Positions 37,264 to 47,412 are shown, counted from the stretch's first letter. The stretch: 64,000 nucleotides of DNA from Roseateles oligotrophus (GCF_025717515.1 NZ_JAJIRN010000001.1:496001-560000), one strand, 5' to 3'. Numbers and translations are program-made. The notes: a model not told the origin generated them from the letters alone.

Positions 37264-38226
37264 ATGGCTCAAACTCCCCAAATCGACGGCGTCCTGATCC
37301 AATGGGGCGACCGGCTTTTTTACCCCGGCAATCGCATCGTCAAGGTGGCGTCGCAGCCCAGGCTGGCGGCCGGCTTGGCACGCGGGCACGCGGCAGCAAT
37401 CAGATCTCGCATCGAGGCGACCGTGCTGCGCCGCGCGCCGCAGGTCATGGTCAAGGTGACCGGCGGCGGGCGTGGCATGCAGGCCATCAGCGCGCATTTC
37501 CGTTACATCAGCAAGAACGGCCGGCTCGACATCGAAGACGATCGGGGCCAGACGACGCAGGGCAGGGATGCCGTCCATGATTTGGCCGAGGACTGGCGCT
37601 TTGGCGGCTCGCTGATCGGTGAGACGAGCCAGCGGCGCGAGGCCTTCAACATCATGCTGTCGATGCCGCGTGGCACCGATGCGCAACTGCTGCTGCGCAC
37701 GGTGCGCGAGTTCGCGCAGGCCGAATTGCCCGATCACAAATATGTGATGGTGCTGCACAACCATCAGGCCAATCCGCATGTGCACCTGAGCGTGCGGGCC
37801 GAGTCCACACAGGGGCTGCGCCTGAATCCGCGCAAGGCCGATCTGCAGCGCTGGCGCGAGACCTTTGCCGAGAAGCTGCGCGGCTGGGGCATCGATGCCG
37901 AGGCAAGCCGGCAGGCCAGTCGCGGCCAGACCCGCAACTATGAGCCCCTGTGGCGCATCAAGGCGGCCGAGGAGGGGCGGCTGCGCACCAGTCGGCCGCG
38001 GGTGAAAACAGGCCCATCGGTGCAGGCCACTCGAGCCGAGGCGGCGCAGGCCTGGCAGGCCATCTCGGCGGCCTTGGCTCAATCGCCGGACCGCTCGGAC
38101 CGGGAGCTTGCGGCGGCAATAGAGCGCTTTGATTTCACAAAAACAGGCGCCATACCAAGCGATCGGGAGCTCCGGCCTGGCGTCGATCAGGGTTCCATCG
38201 GCGACGACTTGATACGGTCGCGCTGA
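37264..38226 (+). CDS. MOB-P-like relaxase, relaxase domain only
   Basis: 320 residues. The VirD2/MobA-type core is visible: GRGMQAISAHFRYISKNG, FNIMLSMPRGTDAQLL, and the metal motif HNHQANPHVHLSVRAES with the HxH histidines. The nicking Tyr is probably Tyr in FRYISK. Short compared with MOB-P relaxases that carry C-terminal helicase or primase parts; it stops soon after a basic Arg-rich region. Nicks the element at oriT and pilots the strand to VirD4. Confidence 0.85.
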   Translation: MAQTPQIDGVLIQWGDRLFYPGNRIVKVASQPRLAAGLARGHAAAIRSRIEATVLRRAPQVMVKVTGGGRGMQAISAHFRYISKNGRLDIEDDRGQTTQGRDAVHDLAEDWRFGGSLIGETSQRREAFNIMLSMPRGTDAQLLLRTVREFAQAELPDHKYVMVLHNHQANPHVHLSVRAESTQGLRLNPRKADLQRWRETFAEKLRGWGIDAEASRQASRGQTRNYEPLWRIKAAEEGRLRTSRPRVKTGPSVQATRAEAAQAWQAISAALAQSPDRSDRELAAAIERFDFTKTGAIPSDRELRPGVDQGSIGDDLIRSR

Positions 38227-38600
38227 ACGTTAGAGCTTGAATTTCGCTCGCTTTAGCGGCCGCAGGCTGGTCAATACCCGTGAGGCCTTTGAGGCCGCGC
38301 TGGCCGCGCCGAGAAACCTCGGCCGAAGCGATGACAAGCAAACAGTGGCCGAGGTCAGGGCCACGCTGGCCGGGCCGGGAGCGAGGCAGCAGAGTTTGGC
38401 GAAGATATTGGAGCGGGACTTGGCGGGGTGAGTTGGTCGATTGCGAGCCAAAACTAGCGGCTCGTCTGTGCGGATAGCGCCGTGCCGATTTGTACCGATC
38501 TGAACTTCTTGACCTCGATGCCATTTCGGAGACTTTGACCTGGTACGCTGCCAGGCCTGACGTGGAGATTCGACGTCAGGCCGGTATGGATCAGGGACGA
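38227..38600. other. Gap after the relaxase, with a small possible gene remnant
   Basis: 374 bases. A 64-codon frame at 38237-38431 (...REAFEAALAAPRNLGRSDDK...) has coding-like composition and may be a lost C-terminal piece of a relaxase-linked protein, but no family is recognised. The rest precedes the helicase gene. Confidence 0.35.
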
Positions 38601-41600
38601 ATGACAAAAACGCTCAACTATTACGACGACAACGCCGACAGCTTTTTCGCCAGCACAGTGGATGTCGATATGTCGGCCCTGCGCGAGCGTTTCCTTGCCC
38701 GGCTGCAGCCCGGCGCCAGCATTCTTGATGCCGGCTGCGGGTCTGGGCGCGACGCCAAGGCGTTCGCGGCGCAGGGATTCTTGGTCGCGGCCTTTGATGC
38801 CTCGCCTGCGCTGGCGGCCTTGGCCAGTCAGCACATCGGTATTGAGGTCGAGACTCAAACATTTGCGGATGTCGATGAGGTAGCTCGTTATGACGGCATC
38901 TGGTCCTGCGCCAGTTTGCTGCATTTGCCTCAAGCGGAGATTCCGCCCGCGCTTGTCCGGCTATGGCGGGCGCTGCGTGCTGGCGGCAGTTTCTATCTCA
39001 GCTTTAAACATGGCAAGGGCGAGCGCAGCCAAGGTGGGCGCCATTTCACCGATGTCGATGAAGCGGGCTTGAAGGCTTGGCTGACGGAGTTGCCGGAGCT
39101 GGCGTCCATTGAGACTTGGTTGACCGAAGATTGCAGGCCGGACCGCACCGAGCAGTGGGTGAACGCGTTGGTGGTCAAGTCCACCGAGCCAACACGCAAG
39201 CTTGTCACCGGCGGTGACGACCCTTTTTTGCCGCATTTATCCCGAGCCATGAGCCGGGCCAGCGAAATCGACATCGCTGTGGCCTTCATCAGAGCCACCG
39301 GCATGCGTTTATTGAAGCCCGACTTGGAACTGGCCATGGCGCCCAAGGACGCCGATGTGGGTGTGGCCGCGCAGCTTCGTGTCCTGACCAGCGACTACCT
39401 TGATGTGACCGACCCCGAAAGCCTGCGACTGCTTTTGCTCTTGCAGGCCCAGGGTGCGCAGGTGCGGGTCTACGTCACTCAGGGCAGCAGCTTCCATCTG
39501 AAGACCTATCTATTTGCGCACACCGCCGACAGTGGTGAGTTGCACGGCACGGCCTTCGTGGGGTCGAGCAATATCAGCCGTCAAGCCTTGCAGGATGGCT
39601 TGGAATGGAACTACCGAATTAGCTACCCCAGCGACGATGGTTTTTTTGAGACTCGGCGCGGTTTTGAAGCCTTGTTCGCCCACCCGCGCACCGTGACGCT
39701 GACGGACGCTTGGATTGAAAGTTACGAGAAGCGGCGCATCAAGCCGCTCTTGGCAGTTGCTCCCGGTAGCTTGGAGCAGGACGAAGCACCCGAACCCTCT
39801 TCCGTTCAGGTCGAGGCCCTGGCATCACTGGCCGCCACGCGTGAAGCCGGATTCAAGCGCGGCTTGGTGGTGCTCGCCACCGGCCTGGGTAAGACCTGGC
39901 TGGCGGCATTCGACGCCCGCCAAGTCGGAGCCCGGCGCGTGCTGTTTGTGGCCCACCGCGAAGAAATCTTGCAGCAAGCCGCTCAGACCTTTTTGCTCAT
40001 TCGCCCCGATGCCCGGGTGGGCTATTACATGGGCCAGACGCGCGATGTGGAGGTTGATGTGTTGTGCGCGTCGGTGCAAACGCTGGGCCGCAATGCGCAC
40101 CTGGAGCGCTTCGCGCCGCAGCACTTCGACTACATCGTCGTCGATGAGTTTCATCATGCCGCTGCGGCCACTTATCGGCGCTTGCTGGCCTACTTTGCCC
40201 CGCGCTTCTTGCTGGGCTTGACGGCCACGCCGGACCGCACCGACCAGTCGGACATCTTGTCGCTGTGCGATGACAACCTGGTTTTCACTCGCAGTCTGTT
40301 CGACGGTATCCAGGCCAAGCTGCTGGCGCCGTTCCACTATCACGGCATTCTTGATGAGTCGGTCGATTACCGCGATGTGCCCTGGCGCAACGGCCGTTTT
40401 GACCCGGAAGCCTTGTCCAGCAAATTGGCCACACTCGGCCGGGCCCGCCATGCGCTGAAGCAGTGGCGCGAGCATGGCCAGCAGCGCACCTTGGCCTTTT
40501 GCGTTTCCGTCAAGCATGCGGACTTCATGGCCGCTCAGTTTGCTCATGCTGGTATTGCGGCCGCTGCCGTGTATGCGGGCTCGGTCATGGGGCGCGCCGA
40601 AGCGCTGGAACGCCTGCGCGACGGCCGCTTGGCCGTGATCTTTTCGGTCGATCTGTTCAATGAAGGCGTTGACATGCCGAGCATCGATACCGTGCTGATG
40701 CTGCGGCCGACCGAGTCGAAGATCCTGTTCTTGCAGCAGTTGGGGCGCGGCTTGCGACGCTGGGAGGGCAAGAGCCATTTGGTGGTGCTTGATTTCATCG
40801 GCAACCATCAGAGCTTTCTGCACAAGCCGCAGGCATTGTTCGGTGTTGGCGCGTCGTTCAAGCAGCTCGCCGATTTCGCCCGTAAGGCCGAACTTGGCCG
40901 GCTTGAGTTGCCCGACGGCTGTTTCGTCAACTTCGACCTGCGCATCATCGACTTTCTCAAGTCGCTGGACGCCGCCGGCTCGCAGAAAGACTATGAGGCG
41001 CTCAAGGCCAGCCTGGGCCGGCGCCCCAGCTTGGCCGAGTTCTATCATTCGGGCAGCAGCATTGCACAAATGCGTCGCCAGCATGGCAGTTGGTTTGAAA
41101 TGCTGGCCGCCGTGGGTGATCTGGACAGCGCCGAAACTGGCTTGCTCAAGGATCGGCAGGCCTTTTTGTGTGAGCTTGAGACAACTGCGATGAGCCTGAG
41201 CTACAAGATGGTGCTGCTGGAGGCCATGCTGGAGCTGGACGGCTGGCAGACACCGCCGACGCTTGCGGCGCTGGCCGAGAGGTCTTGGCAGGTGCTGCAT
41301 CGCCGGCCGCCGCTGTTGGCGGATCTGCCTGACAACATTCGAGCATTGGCGGATGGCGGCGCCGTCCAGTGGCAGCGTTATTGGCGAGACAACCCAGTGA
41401 ATGCCTGGGTGGGTGGCAATCTGCGCAATGCCGAAAAAGCCGCAGCGGCTTCCTTTCACTTGCTTGATGACCGCTTTCGGTGCCGGTTTGAGGTCGCGGC
41501 CGATCAGATCGAAGTCTTCGGCGCCATGGTTCAAGAGCTGGTCGACTACCGCCTGGCCAGCTACGAGCTGCGGCGAGCGGCCGATGCGCCGCCATCGAAT

Positions 41601-42458
41601 GTGATCCCCTTTGTGCCCAAGGCCAAGCCCGCGATCGAGTTGCCTTACTTCCCGAACTTGAAGATTGCCTGCGGGCATTTCAGGGCGGGGCGCACCGACG
41701 CCGAGGAGTTCAAAGCCTTGCCTGAGGCCTTTGGCCACCTGGACCCAACACGGCATTTCATCGCCCGCGCTTCAGGCAATTCGATGAACGGCGGCAAGCA
41801 TCCGATCGTGGACGGCGACTACCTGCTGCTGGAGCATCTCAGCCCGACCAAGGCCGGTTCCATCACCGGCAGCGTGATGGCGATTGAGCGCCAGGACGAA
41901 GACGGCGGCGACAACCAGTACCTGCTTCGCGTGGTCACCAAAGATGCCGAGGGCGGCTATGTGCTGCGGGCCAATAACCCGGACTACCCCGATATGCCGG
42001 CTACCGACGACATGCGTACCTTGGCTCGGTTGAAAGAAGTGATTGATCCGTTGGATATGGTGCTGGGCCAGGCCATCGCCCGCGAGGACATTCCAGCCTT
42101 GTTCAACGAGGCCTTCAATCCCGGTAGTTGGAATGTTGGCCATGTCGTCCTGAACGACAAGAAGGTGCATGTGCTGCTGGTCACCTTGAACAAGCAAGGC
42201 AAGGCAGAAGAACACCGCTACCTGGATCGATGGATCGACGATCACACCTTCCATTGGCAGAGCCAGAATTCAACCTCACCGGCGGGCAAGCGTGGGCAAG
42301 AAATCATTGAACATGAAAGGCTGGGCATTCAGATTCATCTCTTCGTGCGGGAGCAAAAGCTCAGCGGTGGCAAGGCGGCGCCATTCGTCTACTTCGGCAA
42401 AGTCCGGTATCAATCGCATGAGGGCAGTAGTCCGATGAGCGTGACATTTTCTTTATAA
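38601..42458 (+). CDS. Methyltransferase-PLD nuclease-SF2 helicase-S24-DUF3427 fusion protein
   Basis: 1285 residues from ATG 38601 (AGGGA upstream; frame open from 38490). Parts in order: class I SAM methyltransferase 1-195 (LDAGCGSGRD 42-51, SCASLLHLP); PLD-type phosphodiesterase about 205-385 (HLKTYLF at 299, GSSNIS at 321); SF2 helicase about 395-760 (ATGLGKT 426-432, DEFHH 515-519, TATPDR 541-546, QQLGRGLRR); a helical middle; an S24/LexA-like domain about 1035-1130 (SGNSMNGG with Ser1061, then IVDGDYLLL); DUF3427 at the end (FHWQSQNSTSPAGKRG, PFVYFGKVRYQSHEG). PLD-helicase-DUF3427 proteins are common in defence islands. The place of the LexA catalytic Lys looks like Arg, so self-cleavage is doubtful. 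Activity on phage or invading DNA is inferred. Confidence 0.85.
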   Translation: MTKTLNYYDDNADSFFASTVDVDMSALRERFLARLQPGASILDAGCGSGRDAKAFAAQGFLVAAFDASPALAALASQHIGIEVETQTFADVDEVARYDGIWSCASLLHLPQAEIPPALVRLWRALRAGGSFYLSFKHGKGERSQGGRHFTDVDEAGLKAWLTELPELASIETWLTEDCRPDRTEQWVNALVVKSTEPTRKLVTGGDDPFLPHLSRAMSRASEIDIAVAFIRATGMRLLKPDLELAMAPKDADVGVAAQLRVLTSDYLDVTDPESLRLLLLLQAQGAQVRVYVTQGSSFHLKTYLFAHTADSGELHGTAFVGSSNISRQALQDGLEWNYRISYPSDDGFFETRRGFEALFAHPRTVTLTDAWIESYEKRRIKPLLAVAPGSLEQDEAPEPSSVQVEALASLAATREAGFKRGLVVLATGLGKTWLAAFDARQVGARRVLFVAHREEILQQAAQTFLLIRPDARVGYYMGQTRDVEVDVLCASVQTLGRNAHLERFAPQHFDYIVVDEFHHAAAATYRRLLAYFAPRFLLGLTATPDRTDQSDILSLCDDNLVFTRSLFDGIQAKLLAPFHYHGILDESVDYRDVPWRNGRFDPEALSSKLATLGRARHALKQWREHGQQRTLAFCVSVKHADFMAAQFAHAGIAAAAVYAGSVMGRAEALERLRDGRLAVIFSVDLFNEGVDMPSIDTVLMLRPTESKILFLQQLGRGLRRWEGKSHLVVLDFIGNHQSFLHKPQALFGVGASFKQLADFARKAELGRLELPDGCFVNFDLRIIDFLKSLDAAGSQKDYEALKASLGRRPSLAEFYHSGSSIAQMRRQHGSWFEMLAAVGDLDSAETGLLKDRQAFLCELETTAMSLSYKMVLLEAMLELDGWQTPPTLAALAERSWQVLHRRPPLLADLPDNIRALADGGAVQWQRYWRDNPVNAWVGGNLRNAEKAAAASFHLLDDRFRCRFEVAADQIEVFGAMVQELVDYRLASYELRRAADAPPSNVIPFVPKAKPAIELPYFPNLKIACGHFRAGRTDAEEFKALPEAFGHLDPTRHFIARASGNSMNGGKHPIVDGDYLLLEHLSPTKAGSITGSVMAIERQDEDGGDNQYLLRVVTKDAEGGYVLRANNPDYPDMPATDDMRTLARLKEVIDPLDMVLGQAIAREDIPALFNEAFNPGSWNVGHVVLNDKKVHVLLVTLNKQGKAEEHRYLDRWIDDHTFHWQSQNSTSPAGKRGQEIIEHERLGIQIHLFVREQKLSGGKAAPFVYFGKVRYQSHEGSSPMSVTFSL

Positions 42459-42600
42459 GCCAATGGAAGCGTACCAAAGCAAAAACTCTATGCAAACGGT
42501 GATGGCAGGACGTGTTTTGAATGCGGGCGCGACTGCCGCATGAATAGCTCGCGCGTCGCCGCGTACCCGCCTTGGATGGCACTGCAACTGCCGCTCGATT

Positions 42601-43150
42601 CGGTCGAGTTGCATGCCTTTCATCATGGATAAATTCTTGCTGCAGCAGCTGGTGCTGGAGCGGCTCGCCGAAGACCTGCTGCAAGCCGAACAGGCAGCTC
42701 GGGCGGCCCATGAAACGGCGACTCACGAAGAAAACATCGCCGAGAACAAAATACGACACATTGGGTCTCGAAGCCGCCTACCTGGCCACCGGCCAAGCTC
42801 GGCGCGCCGAAGCCATCCGCCAGGCAATAGTCAATTGGCGCCAATTTCGCCCGCGCCCCTACGACGCCAGCCAAGGTATACAGCTCGGCGCGCTGGTCTG
42901 CCTGGGCGATGCCGCCGACAAGGAGCAACAGCTCTTTCTCGGCCCGGATGGCGGCAGCATGAAGTTGGTCAGCGGCGCTCAGCTCGTTCAGGTCATCAGC
43001 AGCGAAGCCCCGTTGGGCAGGGCCATGCTGGGTAAATGCGAGGGTGAAGAGGTGGCTATACAGGCCTCGGCAATCCGACAGCGGTTTGAGGTGCTGTGGG
43101 TTAATTGAGTCGCAAGCAAGTTCACGCCGAATTGATCAGAAATTGAGCAC
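42601..43150. repeat. Long direct repeat R1, copy a
   Basis: Contains the broken GreA/B-like gene and flanks (from GGTCGAGTTGC to AATTGATCAGAAATTGA). Copy b is 54234-54790. Confidence 0.88.
42625..43108 (+). pseudogene. GreA/GreB-like gene, frameshifted copy
   Basis: Same gene as 54269-54751 but with one extra A in the run at GAGAACAAAATACGAC (near 42745), which breaks the frame after codon 42. After correction, the remainder reads KYDTLGLEAAYLATGQARRA onward to the end. Only a single base change makes it a pseudogene, so the loss is recent or, less likely, a sequencing error. Confidence 0.85.
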
Positions 43151-43259
43151 AAAGGCAGTCAGCGCTGCACTGATGTCCACTCAATATCGGCTCGAACCAT
43201 CGCATTTCCTCTCGGCCCTCGCTGTGGGACTCTAAGGTGTCTACTGAACTAGAGGCGAT

Positions 43260-46200
43260 TCACCCTGAGGCGCTCGGTCTTTTTTCCTTGTTCTTCGGCT
43301 GCATAAATTGCAGCACCTGATCAACGCAGGCCGGGTCGCCCAGGTCATCCAGCGCGGTGTCGCGCAGTTTTCCCTCGCCCCCGGCAAGTGCCCAGGACAC
43401 GCCCACGCTGCCGGGAGGCAGCATCCGTCCGATTCGTTCTGCGAACTCTTGGTCATGCTCCCGGAGCACCCAGATGGCGAGAAGCAATAGCACGCGCCGG
43501 GTAGAACTAGTCGAAAGCGTTTCGGCTGCTGCGAGAACTGCATCGGCGTCGCCAGCGCAAGCCAGCAGCACCAGCAGCCTCGACGCCACAAGCGGAATCT
43601 TGCCCGTCAGAACCTTCGGTGTGATGCGCTGCAGGACCAAAGGCACGATGCGCTCGCTCCCGACCGTCAACGCATGCGCCGCAAGCTGCCGAATCCACTT
43701 GTCGCCGGGATTCAGGGCAATGTCCATCAGCGCCTCTTGGAAGCGCTCCTCCGCCTCATTCACCAGCAACACGAAGATGGCGTACCGCAGATCCGAGTCG
43801 CGGGTGTCGATGGCCAGGCTGTACAACTCATCGGCAGCAGCTGCGTCCAACGTACCGAGCATTCCGAGCACTTTGACAGCAGCCTGCGCGATCGGGAGGT
43901 TCTCATCTTCGCCGTCGTAGGCCGACGAAGTGGACCACTCGTTCTTGGACAGCTGCAACAGCGCAGCGCGATGGTCAGGATGAGGCTTCGCGTCGAGCAG
44001 ATCGACGAGGGTTCGACAGACGCGACTGCCCTTGTTCTCGGCGAGCGCCAGAATTGTTGGAGGCAGCGGAGCCGGCAGTGGCGTCGCCAGGGCGGTCAAT
44101 GCCGGGGCGACAACATCTGCAAAACGGTGCGTCAGGCCCGCCTGAACGTCCTCAGCCAGGCCGCGCCGAATGGCGAAGTCAATCGCGAGCTCTGCAGCCG
44201 TCTCATCATCAGAATGAGCCAGGAGCCACCGAGCGTCTTCTGCGGAGCCGACGGGCACGTACGAATCCAGCTTAGTCCGGAAAACGCGCACTTCCTCGCT
44301 GGACGTGGTGATGCGACTGACCAAAGACTGTGCTTCGCTAGAGAGAATTGGCGCCAGCTTCTTCTCGAACGCATAGGCAGCATCGCTGATCTCGTCGAAC
44401 GGGCTCGGAAGCGATGGAGCAGTCCAGGGTTCTGCGCCCTCCTCGCGATGTTTTGCGAAGACATCACGCCGGCCGCGCAAGTCGCCAAGCTCCAAACAAA
44501 TTTCGACCAAGCGCGCTTCATTGCCCGCTTGAACGAGCTGTTCAATCACCCCAGCAAAGCGATCGACCGCGTTTTCGACCAGGCACGTCAATGCACCGAT
44601 ACGGACACCGGGGTCTTGATGACCTCCCAACACCAGGTCCACCAGGTCTTGCTCAAACTTCGGCACCCAGTGCTTGGTCAAGACGAACCAAAGCGCGTCC
44701 TCGCCAGCCCTGTGTCGCATTACTCCGTAGATGCCCTTCAGCTCGTCAACCGAGGGCGGGGCATCTCCGACAAGCCGATTCAGCCAGCTTGGAAGCAGTT
44801 GGTCACGGTGACGATGCTCAAGCAGATGTTGCCAACCCAGCGTTGCGCGGACCTTGTCGATATAGCCCGCCAAAAACTCACCAGCGGTCCAGCCACTGTC
44901 ATCCTCGGCGTAGTGCTGGGCGAAGTCGTCGTTGAACTCCTTGTTCTTGCGACCGAGCGTGAACTCCGCCGCCCGCAGCTGCTCCGCCTCGCTTGGGGTG
45001 AGCTCCGCAACGGCCAAATCGACGATTGCCTCGAACCCCTGCAGGTCCCTCAGCGCGCCCGTAGAAATGGCGTCCGCGGAGCTGATGTATCCGAAGTGCA
45101 CCGCAGTGGACGCCGCGTCGAGGAATGCTGGCGTTAAGTTCGGCGCCAGTCGTTCAACGGCCGTCACGAAGTTTGCGCGGAGGTCATGACGGCCATGCGG
45201 CAGAACGTCCCGGATGAAAGTCTCAACCACCACCCTGACCGACCCGTCCGCCCGCATACGTTCGTACCAGGCCTCAGGGTGCGCTGGTTCGCCCCAAACC
45301 ATGAACCCCCCAAAACTCCGGTCAGACTGGTGTAGAAGGAAGCGCGCCACCTCCGCAACATTGCTGGCGCTGGATCCGACCGACTCAGCAAGCCTGAGGT
45401 TCCGTTCGAACTCTTTGCCACCCTTGCGGACCGCGTCGATCAACCATGCGTCAACCTTTGCCTGCACCTCGGCCGAGAGCTTGGGCCGCAGCTCTGGCGT
45501 CCGATCCAGTGCATAGAGCAACCTGACAGAGGCGGCAACGCCCCACGCCTCGTCTGGCCCACCCGGGGAGGAAAGCGTCTCGATGAGAAGCCGAAGCGAC
45601 TTGACCGTCATGGTCTCAGCGCGCTTAAGCGCCTGTTCAATGCCTGCCTCGACCCGCGGATGGTAGTAACTCACCGTGCCCTCGGACTGGCGAAGGTTCC
45701 GCGCGGCGACGAAGAAGTTGACCAGTGGCATCGCCCCCTTTCCGAAGGCGTCGTTCGCGTCGGCAAGCGCACCGTCGATCTGGCGTAGCAGCTGAAGCGA
45801 CAGCTTGTCATTCGCCTTCAGCAGACCCCACAGCACAGCGGCAGCGCGGACATCGTTGCGCCCTTCAACCTGGTCCACAACCGTACGTTCGATGGAGTCC
45901 TGATGAGCACGCTGAATCGCGTCGCTGATCAGCTGGAAGTCAGAGCGCTTCTTGGTGTCTGCCGGCGTGGCCAGTGCGTCGAAGAACTTCTGAATCTCGA
46001 GCGGCGTTGCAAGTTCAGCCAGCACGACCGACTGGTTCTCCTTAGCCAGCGTCTGGACGTTGCGGGGCAAATCACCGATGCGGGTCTGGTATAGGCGCTG
46101 CCGCTCGCGGACCCCGTAATGCTCAGCCTCAAGGCTCACTTCCCAGCGCTTGACCGTATGGAGCGCACCGGAGCTTCTAGCGACGTCCAAACGCGAAGTG

Positions 46201-47255
46201 GCAACGACCAGCCGGTCGGGCCGGGCATGCACGAAGTGCTGAGCTAGCTGATCGTTCCACGGGCGACTTCTGGGATCGAAGTCGTAGCGCCCCCACGGGT
46301 CCTCGATGTCATACAGAACCGGCGGCGGCGTCCGGTCGTCTCTGATCTGGTCAGGTCCGAACTTGATGGGAACCCGGGTGAGACCAGGAATTGCCTTGCG
46401 CAGCTCGTCGAAGAGCTTCAGCGTGGCCATCGTTTTTCCTGTGCCCGACTGACCGATGAGCAGCGCCGCGTTGTTCTCGATCATTGCTGCTTTGATTTCT
46501 GCCCAGTTGGTTGGCTTCACGTAGTGCTCCAGCTCAGGGGAGCTCGCGATGTAGCCGTCGTGAGTGCGGATGACCTCCTCGAGCTCGGCACGCGTCCAGC
46601 GGCCTCCACCGGCACCGCACATGCGGGCGCGGGCTTCGTCCCGCAGCTTTCGGCGGCACTCTTCCAACCTCGCGTTCGGTACGCGCAGTTTCTCCGAGAG
46701 CAAGGCTTTGATGTCCCGCTCGAGCCGCTCTAAGTCCTGGTTTCCGACTATCGCCACCCGTCCCGCTGAACCAGCAGGCATCGCATCCTCGATGGAGGTA
46801 ACCATATCGGCGGCCTTCGGCCAGAGCCCTGCACTGCGAACCTGCAGGCCTCGGGCCCCTCCATTAACACCGGAGGATGTCACCAGGAGGTATCGATTCT
46901 GAGGATCCGCCAACCGGCTCGCCGCAGAAGGACGGTTTGTTCCGTGCTCGAGCAGCCTTTTCACCCCAGCAACAGACCAAGCGTCGCCGCTGCGGAGCTT
47001 TGCCTGAACAATCAAGCGGTACTGTTCGACCTTCGCGGTCGTCACCACGCGCCCAGGCTCGGTTTCTGCAAGATCTGCTTCGATGTCCTCCTCAGTGGCC
47101 GGCTCGAGGACAACTTCCTTTGCGAACTCGCTTGACAGCACTAGGTCGAGCGCCAACCAGACGGAGACGTCGATCTGATACTCGTAGCCGGCCATCGAAT
47201 GACTGCCGGAGCCGGCCTTCTTCTTGATCGGCGCTTTGGCTTTCTTGTTGCTCAC
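43260..47255 (-). CDS. STAND-type NTPase with N-terminal nuclease-like domain and helical-repeat C-terminus (Avs-like)
   Basis: 1331 residues from GTG 47255 (AGGA upstream). N-terminal domain 18-150 resembles the Cap4/DUF4297-type PD-(D/E)xK nuclease: GYEYQ at 23, LEPATEED at 50, IVQAK at 82-86. P-loop NTPase: GQSGTGKT at 268-275, Walker B-like VLYDIEDPWG at 313-322. The remaining 900 residues are helical, HEAT/TPR-like by pattern, with no known motif. This is the layout of Avs and related antiphage STAND proteins: the C-terminus senses a phage protein, the NTPase oligomerises, and the nuclease is the effector. No companion gene shares its operon. Family assignment to a named Avs type cannot be made from sight. 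Confidence 0.75.
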   Translation of the reverse strand: MSNKKAKAPIKKKAGSGSHSMAGYEYQIDVSVWLALDLVLSSEFAKEVVLEPATEEDIEADLAETEPGRVVTTAKVEQYRLIVQAKLRSGDAWSVAGVKRLLEHGTNRPSAASRLADPQNRYLLVTSSGVNGGARGLQVRSAGLWPKAADMVTSIEDAMPAGSAGRVAIVGNQDLERLERDIKALLSEKLRVPNARLEECRRKLRDEARARMCGAGGGRWTRAELEEVIRTHDGYIASSPELEHYVKPTNWAEIKAAMIENNAALLIGQSGTGKTMATLKLFDELRKAIPGLTRVPIKFGPDQIRDDRTPPPVLYDIEDPWGRYDFDPRSRPWNDQLAQHFVHARPDRLVVATSRLDVARSSGALHTVKRWEVSLEAEHYGVRERQRLYQTRIGDLPRNVQTLAKENQSVVLAELATPLEIQKFFDALATPADTKKRSDFQLISDAIQRAHQDSIERTVVDQVEGRNDVRAAAVLWGLLKANDKLSLQLLRQIDGALADANDAFGKGAMPLVNFFVAARNLRQSEGTVSYYHPRVEAGIEQALKRAETMTVKSLRLLIETLSSPGGPDEAWGVAASVRLLYALDRTPELRPKLSAEVQAKVDAWLIDAVRKGGKEFERNLRLAESVGSSASNVAEVARFLLHQSDRSFGGFMVWGEPAHPEAWYERMRADGSVRVVVETFIRDVLPHGRHDLRANFVTAVERLAPNLTPAFLDAASTAVHFGYISSADAISTGALRDLQGFEAIVDLAVAELTPSEAEQLRAAEFTLGRKNKEFNDDFAQHYAEDDSGWTAGEFLAGYIDKVRATLGWQHLLEHRHRDQLLPSWLNRLVGDAPPSVDELKGIYGVMRHRAGEDALWFVLTKHWVPKFEQDLVDLVLGGHQDPGVRIGALTCLVENAVDRFAGVIEQLVQAGNEARLVEICLELGDLRGRRDVFAKHREEGAEPWTAPSLPSPFDEISDAAYAFEKKLAPILSSEAQSLVSRITTSSEEVRVFRTKLDSYVPVGSAEDARWLLAHSDDETAAELAIDFAIRRGLAEDVQAGLTHRFADVVAPALTALATPLPAPLPPTILALAENKGSRVCRTLVDLLDAKPHPDHRAALLQLSKNEWSTSSAYDGEDENLPIAQAAVKVLGMLGTLDAAAADELYSLAIDTRDSDLRYAIFVLLVNEAEERFQEALMDIALNPGDKWIRQLAAHALTVGSERIVPLVLQRITPKVLTGKIPLVASRLLVLLACAGDADAVLAAAETLSTSSTRRVLLLLAIWVLREHDQEFAERIGRMLPPGSVGVSWALAGGEGKLRDTALDDLGDPACVDQVLQFMQPKNKEKRPSASG

Positions 47256-47412
47256 GTCCTATCCTTGCCTATCAATCAATTTTGGTTCTCGCCTGCGCCC
47301 TAAACGTCAGCGGCCAGTCGAATCCCTGAGAACTGCCACCGGTCGGCAGGATAGAACAGGTTGCGGTAGGCGATCGGGCCCCCGCAGCTCCTAAACCCGC
47401 TCAGTCTCTACA

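Noticed and set aside
39825-41756. 643-codon - strand frame
   Set aside because: Antisense shadow of the helicase fusion gene, whose motifs are unambiguous on the + strand.
41750-41970. S24-like part of the helicase fusion as an active self-cleaving protease
   Set aside because: A Ser in SGNSM is present, but the place of the LexA catalytic Lys appears to be Arg (YLLRVV), so activity is not claimed.
43674-45137. 487-codon + strand frame
   Set aside because: Antisense shadow of the STAND-type gene.
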